64,000 bases of DNA from JBHHUI01 sp965248775 (GCA_965248775.1 OZ252150.1:4154001-4218000), one strand, 5' to 3'; positions 43,463 to 51,570 are shown, numbered from the stretch's first letter. Notes: generated by a model from the sequence alone, not told the origin. Made by a program: numbers and translations.

Positions 43463-43795
43463 ATGGAAACATCAACCCAAGAAACCAACGAAGTCACAGT
43501 AATGGCAGTGAATGGCCGTGTTGACAGCGCCACTGCGCCCGATCTTGAGAGCGCACTAAAAGCGCTCGTCGAAAACGACACGACAAAAATCGTGCTCAAT
43601 CTGAACGAGGTCGAATACATGTCGAGTGCCGGTTTGCGCGCGATGGTGTCAACCCTAAAGACGCTTAAGCGAAACGACGGCGATCTGAGATTATGCACCC
43701 CATCCCCCCGCGTTGAAGAGGTCCTCCGGCTCGCCGGCCTGACGTCCATCTTCCAAATTTATTCCTGCCAGGAGGATGCAGTCAACAGCTTTTAG
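43463..43795 (+). CDS. STAS-domain anti-anti-sigma factor (SpoIIAA/RsbV type)
   Basis: 110 residues; GCCAGGAGGCTTGAACG precedes the ATG and TATAAT lies at 43425. TVMAVNGRVDSATAPDLESA and LNLNEVEYMSSAGLRAMVST include the phosphorylatable Ser of the DxSSxGLR-type motif. Unphosphorylated, such proteins bind an anti-sigma kinase. Paired with the overlapping kinase-like gene. Confidence 0.9.
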   Translation: METSTQETNEVTVMAVNGRVDSATAPDLESALKALVENDTTKIVLNLNEVEYMSSAGLRAMVSTLKTLKRNDGDLRLCTPSPRVEEVLRLAGLTSIFQIYSCQEDAVNSF

Positions 43796-44243
43796 CCTGG
43801 ATAGGCTGCTCTCCATGGATGAGCGTCAGCTGACAATCCGGGGTCGATACGACCGTATTTCGGATGTAATGGATTTCGTTACAGAGGCCGCACAAGTAGC
43901 CGGCTTAAACGCTCGGGCGCGACATCATTGCCAGATTGCCGTTGACGAAGCCTGTACAAACATCATTGAACACGGCTATGGCGGGGAAGATCGCGGGGAG
44001 ATTGAAATCCGATGCAGTTCCCCAAAAAGCGAAACGCTCGTCATCGAGTTACGCGACCAGGCCGGCCGCTTTGACCCCACCAATATTCCGGAAGCTGATG
44101 CAACGCTCTCGCTCGACGAACGCGGTGCTGGCGGTGGTTGGGGAATTTATTTCATGTCAAAGATGATGGATGAAATCGGATTTAAACGCGAGGATGAAAC
44201 AAATATCCTTCGGCTGACCAAACATCAAGCCGCTAGCGAGTAA
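43776..44243 (+). CDS. Anti-sigma regulatory factor, GHKL ATP-binding (RsbW/SpoIIAB type)
   Basis: 155 residues from ATG 43776, but that ATG abuts AGGAGG with no spacing. ATG 43815 (MDERQLTIRGRYDRI) is an alternative that keeps the whole domain. HHKL/GHKL ATP site: QIAVDEACTNIIEHGYGG (N-box), LRDQAGRFDP (G1) and GAGGGWGIYFMSKMMDE (G2). It binds and phosphorylates the STAS partner and sequesters a sigma factor. No sigma gene is nearby, so the target is unknown. Confidence 0.88.
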   Translation: MQSTAFSLDRLLSMDERQLTIRGRYDRISDVMDFVTEAAQVAGLNARARHHCQIAVDEACTNIIEHGYGGEDRGEIEIRCSSPKSETLVIELRDQAGRFDPTNIPEADATLSLDERGAGGGWGIYFMSKMMDEIGFKREDETNILRLTKHQAASE

Positions 44244-44275
44244 TCTCTCTTCAATTTCGAAGTAGCAGGTTTCAA

Positions 44276-44303
44276 AGCGTCTGAATAATTCAGGCGCTTT
44301 TTT
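44276..44303 (+). terminator. Intrinsic terminator of the STAS/anti-sigma operon
   Basis: Ten-base-pair stem AGCGTCTGAA / TTCAGGCGCT (one G-U pair) with loop TAA, followed by six T residues. It also lies at the end of the convergent beta-lactamase-like gene. Confidence 0.88.
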
Positions 44304-45762
44304 ATTGAGGTGGATTGAAGTAATTATAAACAATGCGCGACACGTTCGCGATGATCGGCGAGACGGCTACCCATTCCAGCGCCACGGGATGCCAGGTGTA
44401 GATCGCAATGACGTAATCACTTCCGGGCGAGAAGACAACACCTGCGTCGCCGATCGTATCGCCTTCGCCAAAACCGTGCTTGTGTGCCACTGGCGTGCCT
44501 TCAGCAACACCGGCCTCCAAAAGTGAGCCAAGTCGATTCCGTTTGAGTATATCCAACATCAGCGTACATTCAGAGGGTGTCAACTTCTCCGGGAAGACGA
44601 CTTCGAATGCGCCGCCGCCGTTTGAAGAGCACTGATAAAGCATGGTCAGAAGGGCTGCAATATCGGCCGGCGTCGTCTGCATGTACGGGTCGGGTGCAGT
44701 GTTGATATCTTCGCGCAGGTTGGCTGCGGTCTCTATCGCTGCTGGCGGAGTCTCCTGGTCGTAGTAACCAGCCATGAAGGTGTTGTTTAAACCCAGCGCC
44801 CACATATCTGCGGTTACAATTTCCGCACCCAGTAAACGGTCTTCCTCACCCAGGTCCCACAATAGGATGTTTGCACTCACATTGCCGGAGAGTTCGATCA
44901 TCTCGCTGATGACCTTCAACGTATGTTCGAAAGGCTCAATTGACCAGGCCCGATAGGTGGACACGAGGATCGGAATTTTCATGATGCTCATGCCCGCGTA
45001 GGCCACATCCGGGTTGATAGCGCTCTCCTCCCCGGTTTGCAAATCCACGACAACCAGACTCAGCACACCATCAAAACCAACCTCGGCGATATAGTTGTTG
45101 ACGAGATCGCCGACTGTCTCGAGCGTCGGTGCAATGGTAGCGCCTTCAGAAATTGTGAGCGCCACCCGCCGATTGGAGGGTACGCGCAGAGCCATGTCGA
45201 TTACTGCCATGGACGAATCGAGATCGAGGGTATAACCCGGCAGACCAGCAACAAAACCCAACGAGTCCGGATCGCCGATCGGCGCCGTGGGAGGGGCGTC
45301 ATAGCGCACGGCCACATTTTCCAGATAGGCCTCAAGTTGTGCAGCAGAGTATTCAACTTCGATGGGTACCGATACCAATTGTCCGGGCCGATTCCACAAA
45401 TACTCCCAGAAACCACGCCAGAAACTGGTCTCTGAACGAAACGTGTCGGCACGTGAGAGCATAGATTCCAAATCCAACCGGAAACTGATGGCAGTCGGAT
45501 CGAGCAGAAATACTTCTTCACGATAGTGCAGCTCAACCGGTGCGGCGTAGACGCGCGAAAGCAGCGCACCAGCCTCTTCAGCAGTTAGGCCGCCCACTGG
45601 AATATGCGCGATAATCATTCCTGCCTGCAGCTGCGCTCGAACGCGACTGTATGCTACGGTCTGTAGAATTAATACGCCGAGCGCCGCCAATACCGTGAGG
45701 ATGGCAGCCCATTCGAGCAGCGCTGTATTTGGCCGGTCTCTCACGCTGTGCTTAAACGCCAA
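44302..45762 (-). CDS. Membrane-anchored class A beta-lactamase-like serine hydrolase with PG-binding-like N-terminal region
   Basis: 486 residues. One N-terminal helix (LEWAAILTVLAALGVLILQT), then a region (IIAHIPVGGLTAEEAGALLS, AAPVELHYREEVFLLDP) resembling the PG_binding_4 modules attached to cell-wall enzymes. The hydrolase domain starts at about 210. Nucleophile SxxK is YAGMSIMKIPILV (about 257), the SDN-type loop is SGNVSANILLWDLG, and the KTG triad reads KHG (AHKHGFGEG, about 427). The family includes D,D-peptidases and penicillin-binding lactamase relatives. The changed third motif argues against assuming lactam hydrolysis. Confidence 0.78.
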   Translation of the reverse strand: MAFKHSVRDRPNTALLEWAAILTVLAALGVLILQTVAYSRVRAQLQAGMIIAHIPVGGLTAEEAGALLSRVYAAPVELHYREEVFLLDPTAISFRLDLESMLSRADTFRSETSFWRGFWEYLWNRPGQLVSVPIEVEYSAAQLEAYLENVAVRYDAPPTAPIGDPDSLGFVAGLPGYTLDLDSSMAVIDMALRVPSNRRVALTISEGATIAPTLETVGDLVNNYIAEVGFDGVLSLVVVDLQTGEESAINPDVAYAGMSIMKIPILVSTYRAWSIEPFEHTLKVISEMIELSGNVSANILLWDLGEEDRLLGAEIVTADMWALGLNNTFMAGYYDQETPPAAIETAANLREDINTAPDPYMQTTPADIAALLTMLYQCSSNGGGAFEVVFPEKLTPSECTLMLDILKRNRLGSLLEAGVAEGTPVAHKHGFGEGDTIGDAGVVFSPGSDYVIAIYTWHPVALEWVAVSPIIANVSRIVYNYFNPPQ

Positions 45763-45867
45763 TGCAAAAATATGTGCAGCGTTGACACTGCCCTTCGGCG
45801 TAGTCTATACTTCACCGCGCTACCTTGAATATGTATACTTCAAAAATGTCTATGAGGAGCCCTATAG

Positions 45868-46200
45868 ATGGCAAATCAGTTTGAGACCGCCAAGCAGTGG
45901 ATTGAAGCACTTCCGGGATCGGTTGATCCTGCTAGCGCAGCGGACATGGATGCAGTGATTCAACTGGACCTGGATGGCGACACCGGCGGAAATTGGACTC
46001 TAATGATGAAGGATGGAAGCCTCGACATCAACGAGGGCAATCATGCCGATCCTGATCTTACATTGACCACTGCAGCCACCGATTGGCTCGACGTTGTGAA
46101 CGGCAACACCAATCCGATGGCGCTCTTTATGCAGGGCAAGATAAAAATCCAGGGCGATATGCAATTGGCAATGAAGCTGCAGAGCGTCCTTTCCAACTAG
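45868..46200 (+). CDS. SCP2 sterol-binding-domain protein (second copy)
   Basis: 110 residues; GAGGAGC precedes the ATG. DAVIQLDLDGDTGGNWTLMM, PDLTLTTAATDWLDVVNGNT and ALFMQGKIKIQGDMQLAMKL are the whole SCP2 core, including the terminal GD...L helix at the lipid tunnel. Its stop overlaps that of the convergent gene by two bases in the shared palindrome CTAG (46197-46200). Confidence 0.85.
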   Translation: MANQFETAKQWIEALPGSVDPASAADMDAVIQLDLDGDTGGNWTLMMKDGSLDINEGNHADPDLTLTTAATDWLDVVNGNTNPMALFMQGKIKIQGDMQLAMKLQSVLSN

Positions 46201-46847
46201 TCCTCCGCCTGAGAACCATTTGGTTGTACCGTGGCCAGGGCAGCTAGTGTGTTGAAACCGTCCTCGCCAAGGTGCAGCTTAATCTCTTCGGTGAAAACTT
46301 CATACAGGGGGATATTTGGCCCTTCGACAAGACAAGTGCCACCTAAGTGCTCGAGTTCTTCTTCAACCAACAGCCACTTCTCCCAAATCGTCAACGGATG
46401 GAGTGCACAATGGTAGGGCTTGAAATGCCAGGGCGCATAGCCGAGTTCCATTGAAGCAGCCTGCAAGCCACACTTCAGGTCAGCGCGCAGGAAGATGCAG
46501 GCTGAACCGGTCTTGTGGTTCGGATGTGGGATGACATTTGTGCCTTGCCCACGCCCACTTGGATAGTCTGAGTCAATATCATAAATCCCATCGAACCAAT
46601 CTGCAGGGTTTTGCGCTTCCACTCTCAGAAAAGGTTTAATCGCTTCTTGGTGTTCGAGGATCATATTGGATTGGTCAACATCGATATACACCCCATTGCG
46701 ACAACAAGTCGAACCACATAACTGATAATCACAACGTTGAACAGCCTGACTTTCCAACAACTGCGGGTGAACCGGAATACCGTTTATATATATTGGCTCA
46801 GGATATTCATCATCATCGGCGTACTTTGTCCAAACTTTTACTGACAA
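46197..46847 (-). CDS. Cysteine-rich protein, DUF3109/YkgJ-like
   Basis: 216 residues. QRCDYQLCGSTCCRNGVYID carries a C-x4-C-x3-CC cluster, followed by further Cys in SACIFLRADLKCGLQAAS and FKPYHCALHPLT. The spacing resembles DUF3109 and the zinc/iron-sulfur YkgJ-type proteins, but I cannot assign metal or reaction. Divergent from the Nudix gene at 46954, with 106 bp between the starts. Confidence 0.55.
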   Translation of the reverse strand: MSVKVWTKYADDDEYPEPIYINGIPVHPQLLESQAVQRCDYQLCGSTCCRNGVYIDVDQSNMILEHQEAIKPFLRVEAQNPADWFDGIYDIDSDYPSGRGQGTNVIPHPNHKTGSACIFLRADLKCGLQAASMELGYAPWHFKPYHCALHPLTIWEKWLLVEEELEHLGGTCLVEGPNIPLYEVFTEEIKLHLGEDGFNTLAALATVQPNGSQAED

Positions 46848-46916
46848 GGTTTCGCTCCAAAAATTAGAATTCGCATGAATTTAGTCAATGTAACTCGATT
46901 TTACCTCAGTTCAAAC

Positions 46917-46945
46917 TTGACACGCAGCAGCACCTCTCGCATAAT
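46917..46945 (+). promoter_or_regulatory. Strong promoter for the Nudix gene, predicting a leaderless message
   Basis: TTGACA (46917-46922), 17-nt spacer, CATAAT (46940-46945). Transcription would start near 46952, only about 2 nt before the ATG at 46954. No Shine-Dalgarno sequence is present. Confidence 0.75.
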
Positions 46946-46953
46946 TTTCGTGC

Positions 46954-47676
46954 ATGCCATCGCTCACTGAAATGTCACCAGAAGACAGCGCCCAATTCGG
47001 TCTCCGGCGGCCACCGGCGCTTACGGTAGATGTTGTCATCTTCAGCCTCGCACTGCCAGAGCACGACCTGAATACATTACTCATTCGCCGTGCAAATGAT
47101 CCATTCAAAGGGGAATGGGCAATTCCGGGTGGCTTTGTCAACTACAACGAGTCGCTTGAAACAGCAGCCACGCGCGAATTGGCCGAAGAAACCGGCGTGC
47201 GTAATGTTTATCTGGAGCAGCTCTATTCATTTGGTAACCCAAACCGTGACCCACGTGGACACACTGTCACTGTAACCTACTTCGCCCTCATTCCTGCCGA
47301 CAGCGTACAAGTGATTGCCGGTACCGACGCAGCCGAAGCCGCCTGGCATTCCGTCTACGAGCCTCCTCCGCTAGCATTCGACCATGCACGGATAATGCAA
47401 TATGCACTGCAACGGCTTCGTTACAAACTTGAATATACGGCAGCCGGGTTCAAACTATTGCCTGCAGAGTTCACTCTCACAGATCTGCAGACCGCCTACG
47501 AGATCGTCCTCGGCGAGAAATTGGACAAACGGAACTTCCGGCGCCGTCTATTTGACGCCGACGTGATCGAGCAAACCGACCGAAGGCGGGAGGGTGGCGA
47601 GGGTCGACCGGCGATGCTCTATCGATATCGCGAAGATGCCGACCCCGAAGTAAAAGCACGCCGACTCTTTCCCTAG
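46954..47676 (+). CDS. Nudix-domain protein with C-terminal winged helix (NrtR-like regulator)
   Basis: 240 residues. Complete Nudix box GGFVNYNESLETAATREL AEETGV (about 55-77); N-terminal TVDVVIFSLALPEHDLNTLL. The C-terminal part, FTLTDLQTAYEIVLGEKLDK, RNFRRRLFDADVIEQTDR, is the winged helix found in NrtR, which represses NAD-biosynthesis or sugar genes and senses ADP-ribose-type ligands. An intact Nudix box suggests retained hydrolysis, unlike some NrtRs. No nad gene is adjacent. Start at 46954 fits the promoter just upstream. Confidence 0.85.
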   Translation: MPSLTEMSPEDSAQFGLRRPPALTVDVVIFSLALPEHDLNTLLIRRANDPFKGEWAIPGGFVNYNESLETAATRELAEETGVRNVYLEQLYSFGNPNRDPRGHTVTVTYFALIPADSVQVIAGTDAAEAAWHSVYEPPPLAFDHARIMQYALQRLRYKLEYTAAGFKLLPAEFTLTDLQTAYEIVLGEKLDKRNFRRRLFDADVIEQTDRRREGGEGRPAMLYRYREDADPEVKARRLFP

Positions 47677-47723
47677 CAAACAGCCAGAACCGCAATTCAC
47701 CCGCATAGATTGGACACGCACGC

Positions 47724-47751
47724 TTGACAGAGAACTGGGTTTCAGTATAAT
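47724..47751 (+). promoter_or_regulatory. Sigma-70-type promoter upstream of the small membrane protein
   Basis: TTGACA (47724-47729), 16-nt spacer, TATAAT (47746-47751), both perfect. Start of transcription near 47758, about 40 nt before the ATG at 47798. Confidence 0.8.
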
Positions 47752-47797
47752 TAGTGTATATGCTACACTAAGTGATGGGACTTTGGGTGAAGAGCTG

Positions 47798-48028
47798 ATG
47801 AACGAATTCCAACAATACGTCATGTGGATAATGCTCGGAGTCGCAGTGACCTACATCATCTATCTGCGCATCCAGCTTTACATCAACCGAAGCATTGTGC
47901 GCGCCTTTCAAGCATCCTCAATTGTCGTGCCGCCGCACAGAGATAAGTTAGACCCAAAAATCGGGCTTATGGCAGTGGCGATCCTGATACTGGCTGTCTC
48001 TATCATCGCGACGGGAGTATTTAGCTAG
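47798..48028 (+). CDS. Small membrane protein, unknown function
   Basis: 76 residues from ATG 47798 (MNEFQQYVMWIMLGVAVTYI), with GAAGAG upstream; an earlier in-frame codon at 47783 is less likely. Two membrane helices (about 7-27 and 56-75) with a short basic/polar loop (RDKLDPKIG). Not recognised. It probably shares the promoter with the downstream methyltransferase-like gene 14 nt later. Confidence 0.6.
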   Translation: MNEFQQYVMWIMLGVAVTYIIYLRIQLYINRSIVRAFQASSIVVPPHRDKLDPKIGLMAVAILILAVSIIATGVFS

Positions 48029-48042
48029 CAAATATCTAATCT

Positions 48043-48672
48043 ATGCGAATGCTGATTAATTTCGGGGTGATTTTGCTTGCCATGGCCATCTGGGGGATTC
48101 TCCACAGTATTACTGCCTCACTGTGGGCCAAAGCGCAGGCACGCGAGATTGTCTCAACGCGCACCACGGATGGCACATACCGATTGCTGTATAACCTGAT
48201 TGCGATATTCACGTTTGCACCGGTGCTGGTACTCCCAGGCTTGCTCATTGACACTCCGATCTACAGGTTTCCAAATTGGGCGCTATTCCTAACGCTACCG
48301 GTACAAATAGCAGCACTCTTTGGTATGGCAGTATCTCTATGGCGTGTGAATTTAATGCGCTTCTTCGGAGTTCGCCAGTTTATTCGCTTGTTGCACGAGG
48401 AACCCGATCCACGTGATCCACCTGTTCTCGTCACAAAAGGCATTCACCGCTGGGTACGCCACCCGCTCTATTTCTTCAGTCTGCTCTTCATCTGGCTCAC
48501 TCCAGTTATGACGGCCAATATTCTTGCCTTCAATATTGGTGTAACGATCTACTTCAGGATTGGTTCAATCTTTGAAGAGCGCAAACTGGTTCAAGAATTC
48601 GGGACAGTGTATCGCGAACACCAACAAACTGTCCCACGGCTGTTTCCCTTCCCACGTCAAAGAACGAAATAA
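48043..48672 (+). CDS. Isoprenylcysteine carboxyl methyltransferase/PEMT-like membrane methyltransferase
   Basis: 209 residues with five hydrophobic segments. C-terminal signature VTKGIHRWVRHPLYFFSLLF, then FEERKLVQEFGTVYREHQQT and VPRLFP, matches the RHPxY...EE..L...FG..Y..Y...VPR pattern of ICMT/NnrU/PEMT-type enzymes that bind SAM at the membrane. Substrate unknown. Lies in a short operon with the 76-residue membrane protein. Confidence 0.82.
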   Translation: MRMLINFGVILLAMAIWGILHSITASLWAKAQAREIVSTRTTDGTYRLLYNLIAIFTFAPVLVLPGLLIDTPIYRFPNWALFLTLPVQIAALFGMAVSLWRVNLMRFFGVRQFIRLLHEEPDPRDPPVLVTKGIHRWVRHPLYFFSLLFIWLTPVMTANILAFNIGVTIYFRIGSIFEERKLVQEFGTVYREHQQTVPRLFPFPRQRTK

Positions 48673-48759
48673 ACGCGGCTACGCACGAACTAGTCGAACC
48701 CGTCAGATTGCCCCATAATAGGTACTGTCTTTTCTGAATTCACTGGCCGGAGGTATCCG

Positions 48760-49551
48760 ATGAGTTCCAATACAGCAGATGGGCCAATCAATCTAAACAC
48801 CGCGACCGAAGCTGAATTGAGTCAGCTTCCCGGCGTAGGACCGGCCCTGGCCGGACGGATCGTTGCACACAGAGCAAGCAAACCCTTCCAATCAAAAGAC
48901 GATCTAAAACAAGTCCCAGGGATCAGCGAATCTAAATTCGCGCAGCTTGCAGACCAGGTTACGACGACTCCCTCAGAGCCTGATCCAAAGCCGAGAGTCA
49001 GGCCGCCTGCTGAGACAATCAGAGCAATCGTGGCTTGGAATGGCGATCCGATTTCCGATGAAACCTCCACAGTGCCAAAACGGGATTGGATCGGGTTGTT
49101 GGGGATGAGCGTGCTTAGTACGATTCTGGGCGCTGTGATCGCATTGCTAGCTGTTGCCGGCTTGAATCGTGGCTCGCTGGTCTTAAACCAGAGCGCGGAA
49201 GTCATCGCGCTTAGCGATGCTACCGATGAGCTTGACAACCGGACTACTGAACTCGAAGGCGAAGTTGATTCATTACGTACACGCTTGGACGCATTGGAGA
49301 GCCTCACCGGACGGATCGAAGATGTAGAAGTTTCAGTTGGCGAATTGACGATGGCAGCTGCTGAAGCAAGTGACGACCTCGACAAGCTTGAAGAACGTAC
49401 TACGGCCCTGGCTGCCGATGTTGATCTGGTACGGGCGACCGCCGAACGCTTTGGTCGTTTCCTGGACGGCTTGCGCGACCTACTGTTCGATTTCCAGGGC
49501 GCACCACCCGCCACCCCTGAACCACCCACCACTGCCACCCCGGAGAGCTAA
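48760..49551 (+). CDS. ComEA-type helix-hairpin-helix protein with transmembrane helix and coiled coil
   Basis: 263 residues. Residues about 9-68 are a ComEA-like double HhH: INLNTATEAELSQLPGVGPA, LAGRIVAHRASKPFQSKDDL, QVPGISESKFAQL. After a Pro-rich stretch comes one membrane helix (about 111-131, LGMSVLSTILGAVIALLAVA), then a heptad-rich coiled coil (DELDNRTTELEGEVDSLRTR ...) and a Pro/Thr tail. ComEA normally has the helix first and the DNA-binding HhH outside; here HhH is N-terminal, so it would face the cytosol. The next gene is another membrane coiled-coil protein. Function inferred only as membrane DNA- or protein-tethering. Confidence 0.7.
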   Translation: MSSNTADGPINLNTATEAELSQLPGVGPALAGRIVAHRASKPFQSKDDLKQVPGISESKFAQLADQVTTTPSEPDPKPRVRPPAETIRAIVAWNGDPISDETSTVPKRDWIGLLGMSVLSTILGAVIALLAVAGLNRGSLVLNQSAEVIALSDATDELDNRTTELEGEVDSLRTRLDALESLTGRIEDVEVSVGELTMAAAEASDDLDKLEERTTALAADVDLVRATAERFGRFLDGLRDLLFDFQGAPPATPEPPTTATPES

Positions 49552-49564
49552 CGAGGAGCCAGCC

Positions 49565-50395
49565 ATGACAACCGAACCACAATCTCAACCTGACAACTGG
49601 ACACGCCTGAGCCGCACCATCGGCCGTTTGCTTGGTTTCATCCTGCGTCTCATATTTATATTGCTGCTGGCGATCGGAGTTGGAGCCGGCGTCTACTTCG
49701 GCATCCCGTGGCTCTATAGCACGATCATCGAACCTGTTCAGAATACTGATATCCAGGTGGAAATTGTCGAGAACCGCGTTGATAATTTAGGGGATGTTTT
49801 CAACGAGAGTCAGACATCCCAAGATAAAAGACTCACGGAGTTGGAAACCAGTGGGGACGCACTGCGCGAACAAGTCGCTGCCGCCGAGACGACCGCATCC
49901 GATCTGGAAGGAGTACAGGTAAACAGCGACGAATCGCGTGCGGCCCTGGCGGCTGAGATCGAAGCGCTCCAGAATGAGAATGCAGACTTGGCACAGGAGA
50001 ATGCTGCACTACAGGTAGAAGTCGCAGACTTGCAGATCGCTATGGATGTAGCCAATGAAAGACTCATCAATTTGGGTGTAGCGGTTGTTTCCACGCAGGA
50101 GCAGTTCGAGACAGAACGCGCACTGCAACGTGTCCGCAGCAATCTGTTACAAGCCCGCTTGGAACTTAATACCGAGAACAACGGAAATGCCCGCCAATTG
50201 ATGAGCGCTAGCGTTAAAGATCTGAATGCCTTGCTCGAAGCAAGCAGTGCACTCGAAGCCGAAGAACGCACTGCTCTGATTGGTCGTATCTCAGGGGCAG
50301 AAGATCTATTGCCGACCGACCTTTCGGTTTCGCTTTCGGAACTCGAAAGTGCCTGGGCGCAGATAGATCGGCTCCTCTTCCCAGTGGAAGAGTAA
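49565..50395 (+). CDS. Single-pass membrane protein with long coiled coil
   Basis: 276 residues from ATG 49565, preceded by ACGAGGAGCCAGCC; the frame runs back inside the previous gene but without sense. Membrane helix about 22-47 (LLGFILRLIFILLLAIGVGA), then heptads through about 185 (LAAEIEALQNENADLAQENA). C-terminal helical region LLQARLELNTENNGNARQLM resembles a TPR-like or accessory helix. 13 nt behind the HhH protein, same topology, so the two probably act together. Not assigned to a known family. Confidence 0.6.
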   Translation: MTTEPQSQPDNWTRLSRTIGRLLGFILRLIFILLLAIGVGAGVYFGIPWLYSTIIEPVQNTDIQVEIVENRVDNLGDVFNESQTSQDKRLTELETSGDALREQVAAAETTASDLEGVQVNSDESRAALAAEIEALQNENADLAQENAALQVEVADLQIAMDVANERLINLGVAVVSTQEQFETERALQRVRSNLLQARLELNTENNGNARQLMSASVKDLNALLEASSALEAEERTALIGRISGAEDLLPTDLSVSLSELESAWAQIDRLLFPVEE

Positions 50396-50398
50396 TCC

Positions 50399-50443
50399 TT
50401 GACAGTCCAGCCCGACATAGTATACTCCTCTATAGTATGTCGG
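50399..50443 (+). promoter_or_regulatory. Promoter plus dyad operator of the CstR-like repressor; leaderless start
   Basis: TTGACA (50399-50404), 16-nt spacer, TATACT (50421-50426). A near-perfect inverted repeat, CCGACATAGTATA (50412-50424) and TATAGTATGTCGG (50431-50443), one mismatch in 13, covers the -10 and the start codon at 50437. Transcription would begin near 50433, four bases before ATG. The position is ideal for autorepression by the encoded protein. Confidence 0.78.
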
Positions 50444-50721
50444 AATTGAAAGTAACTTCACCGCGCGTCACTAACGATCTACAGAAACGCCTGCGCCGCA
50501 TTGAAGGACAGGTGCGCGGTATTCAACGCATGCTCGCGGAAGAGCGTGAGTGCCATGAGATCGTGCAACAACTAAATGCAACTCGTTCAGCGTTGCACAG
50601 TGCTAGCTTGTTGTTCATGCGCGAATATGCAGCGGAGTGCTTCGTTGCACCGGAAGATGACGATCCCGCGACACGGGAAGCCGTGCTTGATGATCTGTTT
50701 CGTTTAATTGGTAAAGTTTAA
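50437..50721 (+). CDS. CsoR/RcnR/CstR-family repressor, CstR-like by its ligand residues
   Basis: 94 residues, all-helical: NDLQKRLRRIEGQVRGIQRM (DNA-contact helix), EERECHEIVQQLNATRSALH, LLFMREYAAECFV. Copper-sensing CsoR uses Cys-His-Cys. Here the Cys pair is kept (ERECHE and AAECF), but the residue expected to be His four before the second Cys is Tyr. That Cys-x-Cys-only pattern is the one of persulfide sensors (CstR). Overlaps the OsmC gene by one base (TAATG), so both are controlled from the dyad promoter. Confidence 0.82.
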   Translation: MSELKVTSPRVTNDLQKRLRRIEGQVRGIQRMLAEERECHEIVQQLNATRSALHSASLLFMREYAAECFVAPEDDDPATREAVLDDLFRLIGKV

Positions 50722-51152
50722 TGAATCAGACTGCAACAGTTACATGGGTGCATGGCCTAACCTATGTTGGCACTGCACCATCCGGGCACTCTATCGTCAT
50801 CTCCAGCGGGGATGAGAAGTCCAGTGCAAGTCCGATGGATTTAGTATTATTAGCCGTTGCCAGTTGCTCGGCAGTAGATGTCGTCAGCATCCTGGAAAAG
50901 AAACATATGCAGGTGACCGGGCTCGAGATACGGGCTAGCGGCGAACGTGCAGAAGAACATCCACGTGCATTCAAAAGCATTCACCTTGATTATCGCGTAC
51001 GTGGCCCCGAGATTACTGATGAGGCAATAGCTCGAGCCATAGAGCTTTCCGAGTCGAAGTATTGCTCGGTGGCGGCTACTCTGCGCAGCTCGGTAGACAT
51101 TTCTACCTCACACGTGATTGAAGATAAAAACGTTCCCGTTCCAACAATGTGA
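50721..51152 (+). CDS. OsmC/Ohr-family peroxiredoxin-like protein
   Basis: 143 residues. Reactive Cys pair in VLLAVASCSAVDVVSILEKK and SESKYCSVAATLRSSVDIST; PMDLVLLAVASC is the family hallmark. OsmC/Ohr proteins reduce organic peroxides with thiol partners, and several are linked to persulfide metabolism. Translationally coupled to the CstR-like repressor and followed by trxA, forming a thiol-stress unit. Confidence 0.9.
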   Translation: MNQTATVTWVHGLTYVGTAPSGHSIVISSGDEKSSASPMDLVLLAVASCSAVDVVSILEKKHMQVTGLEIRASGERAEEHPRAFKSIHLDYRVRGPEITDEAIARAIELSESKYCSVAATLRSSVDISTSHVIEDKNVPVPTM

Positions 51153-51237
51153 TTGAGAGTACAGTATTCGTAGACAACATTCAATAAAGTATCAGCGCAA
51201 CATTACAGGGACAGGCTTGAACTAAGGAGAACTACAA

Positions 51238-51570
51238 ATGACAGAACCAATTCATGTAACCGACGCAGCTTTTGAAAAAGCTGTACTTAATTCAGACGTG
51301 CCTGTGGTTGTCGATTTCTGGGCACCCTGGTGTGGGCCGTGCCGCATGGTCGCACCAATCCTGGATTCGATTGCTGCGAAATATGACGGCAAGCTCGTTG
51401 TTGCCAAAGTCAACACAGACGATAACCCACAGTATGCAATGCAGTATGGCGTGCAGGGTATCCCCACGATGCTCTTTGTAAAGGGTGGCGAGATCGTGGA
51501 CCGCATTGTCGGCGCAGGCTCCGCTGTGGTGATCCGTGAGCGCGTAGAGACACTTATTTCGCCCAACTAA
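51238..51570 (+). CDS. trxA: Thioredoxin
   Basis: 110 residues, canonical length. Active site VVDFWAPWCGPCRMVAPILD, cis-Pro loop GVQGIPTMLFVKGG. AAGGAG lies 9 nt before ATG. General dithiol reductant; adjacent to OsmC, which needs such a donor. Confidence 0.97.
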   Translation: MTEPIHVTDAAFEKAVLNSDVPVVVDFWAPWCGPCRMVAPILDSIAAKYDGKLVVAKVNTDDNPQYAMQYGVQGIPTMLFVKGGEIVDRIVGAGSAVVIRERVETLISPN

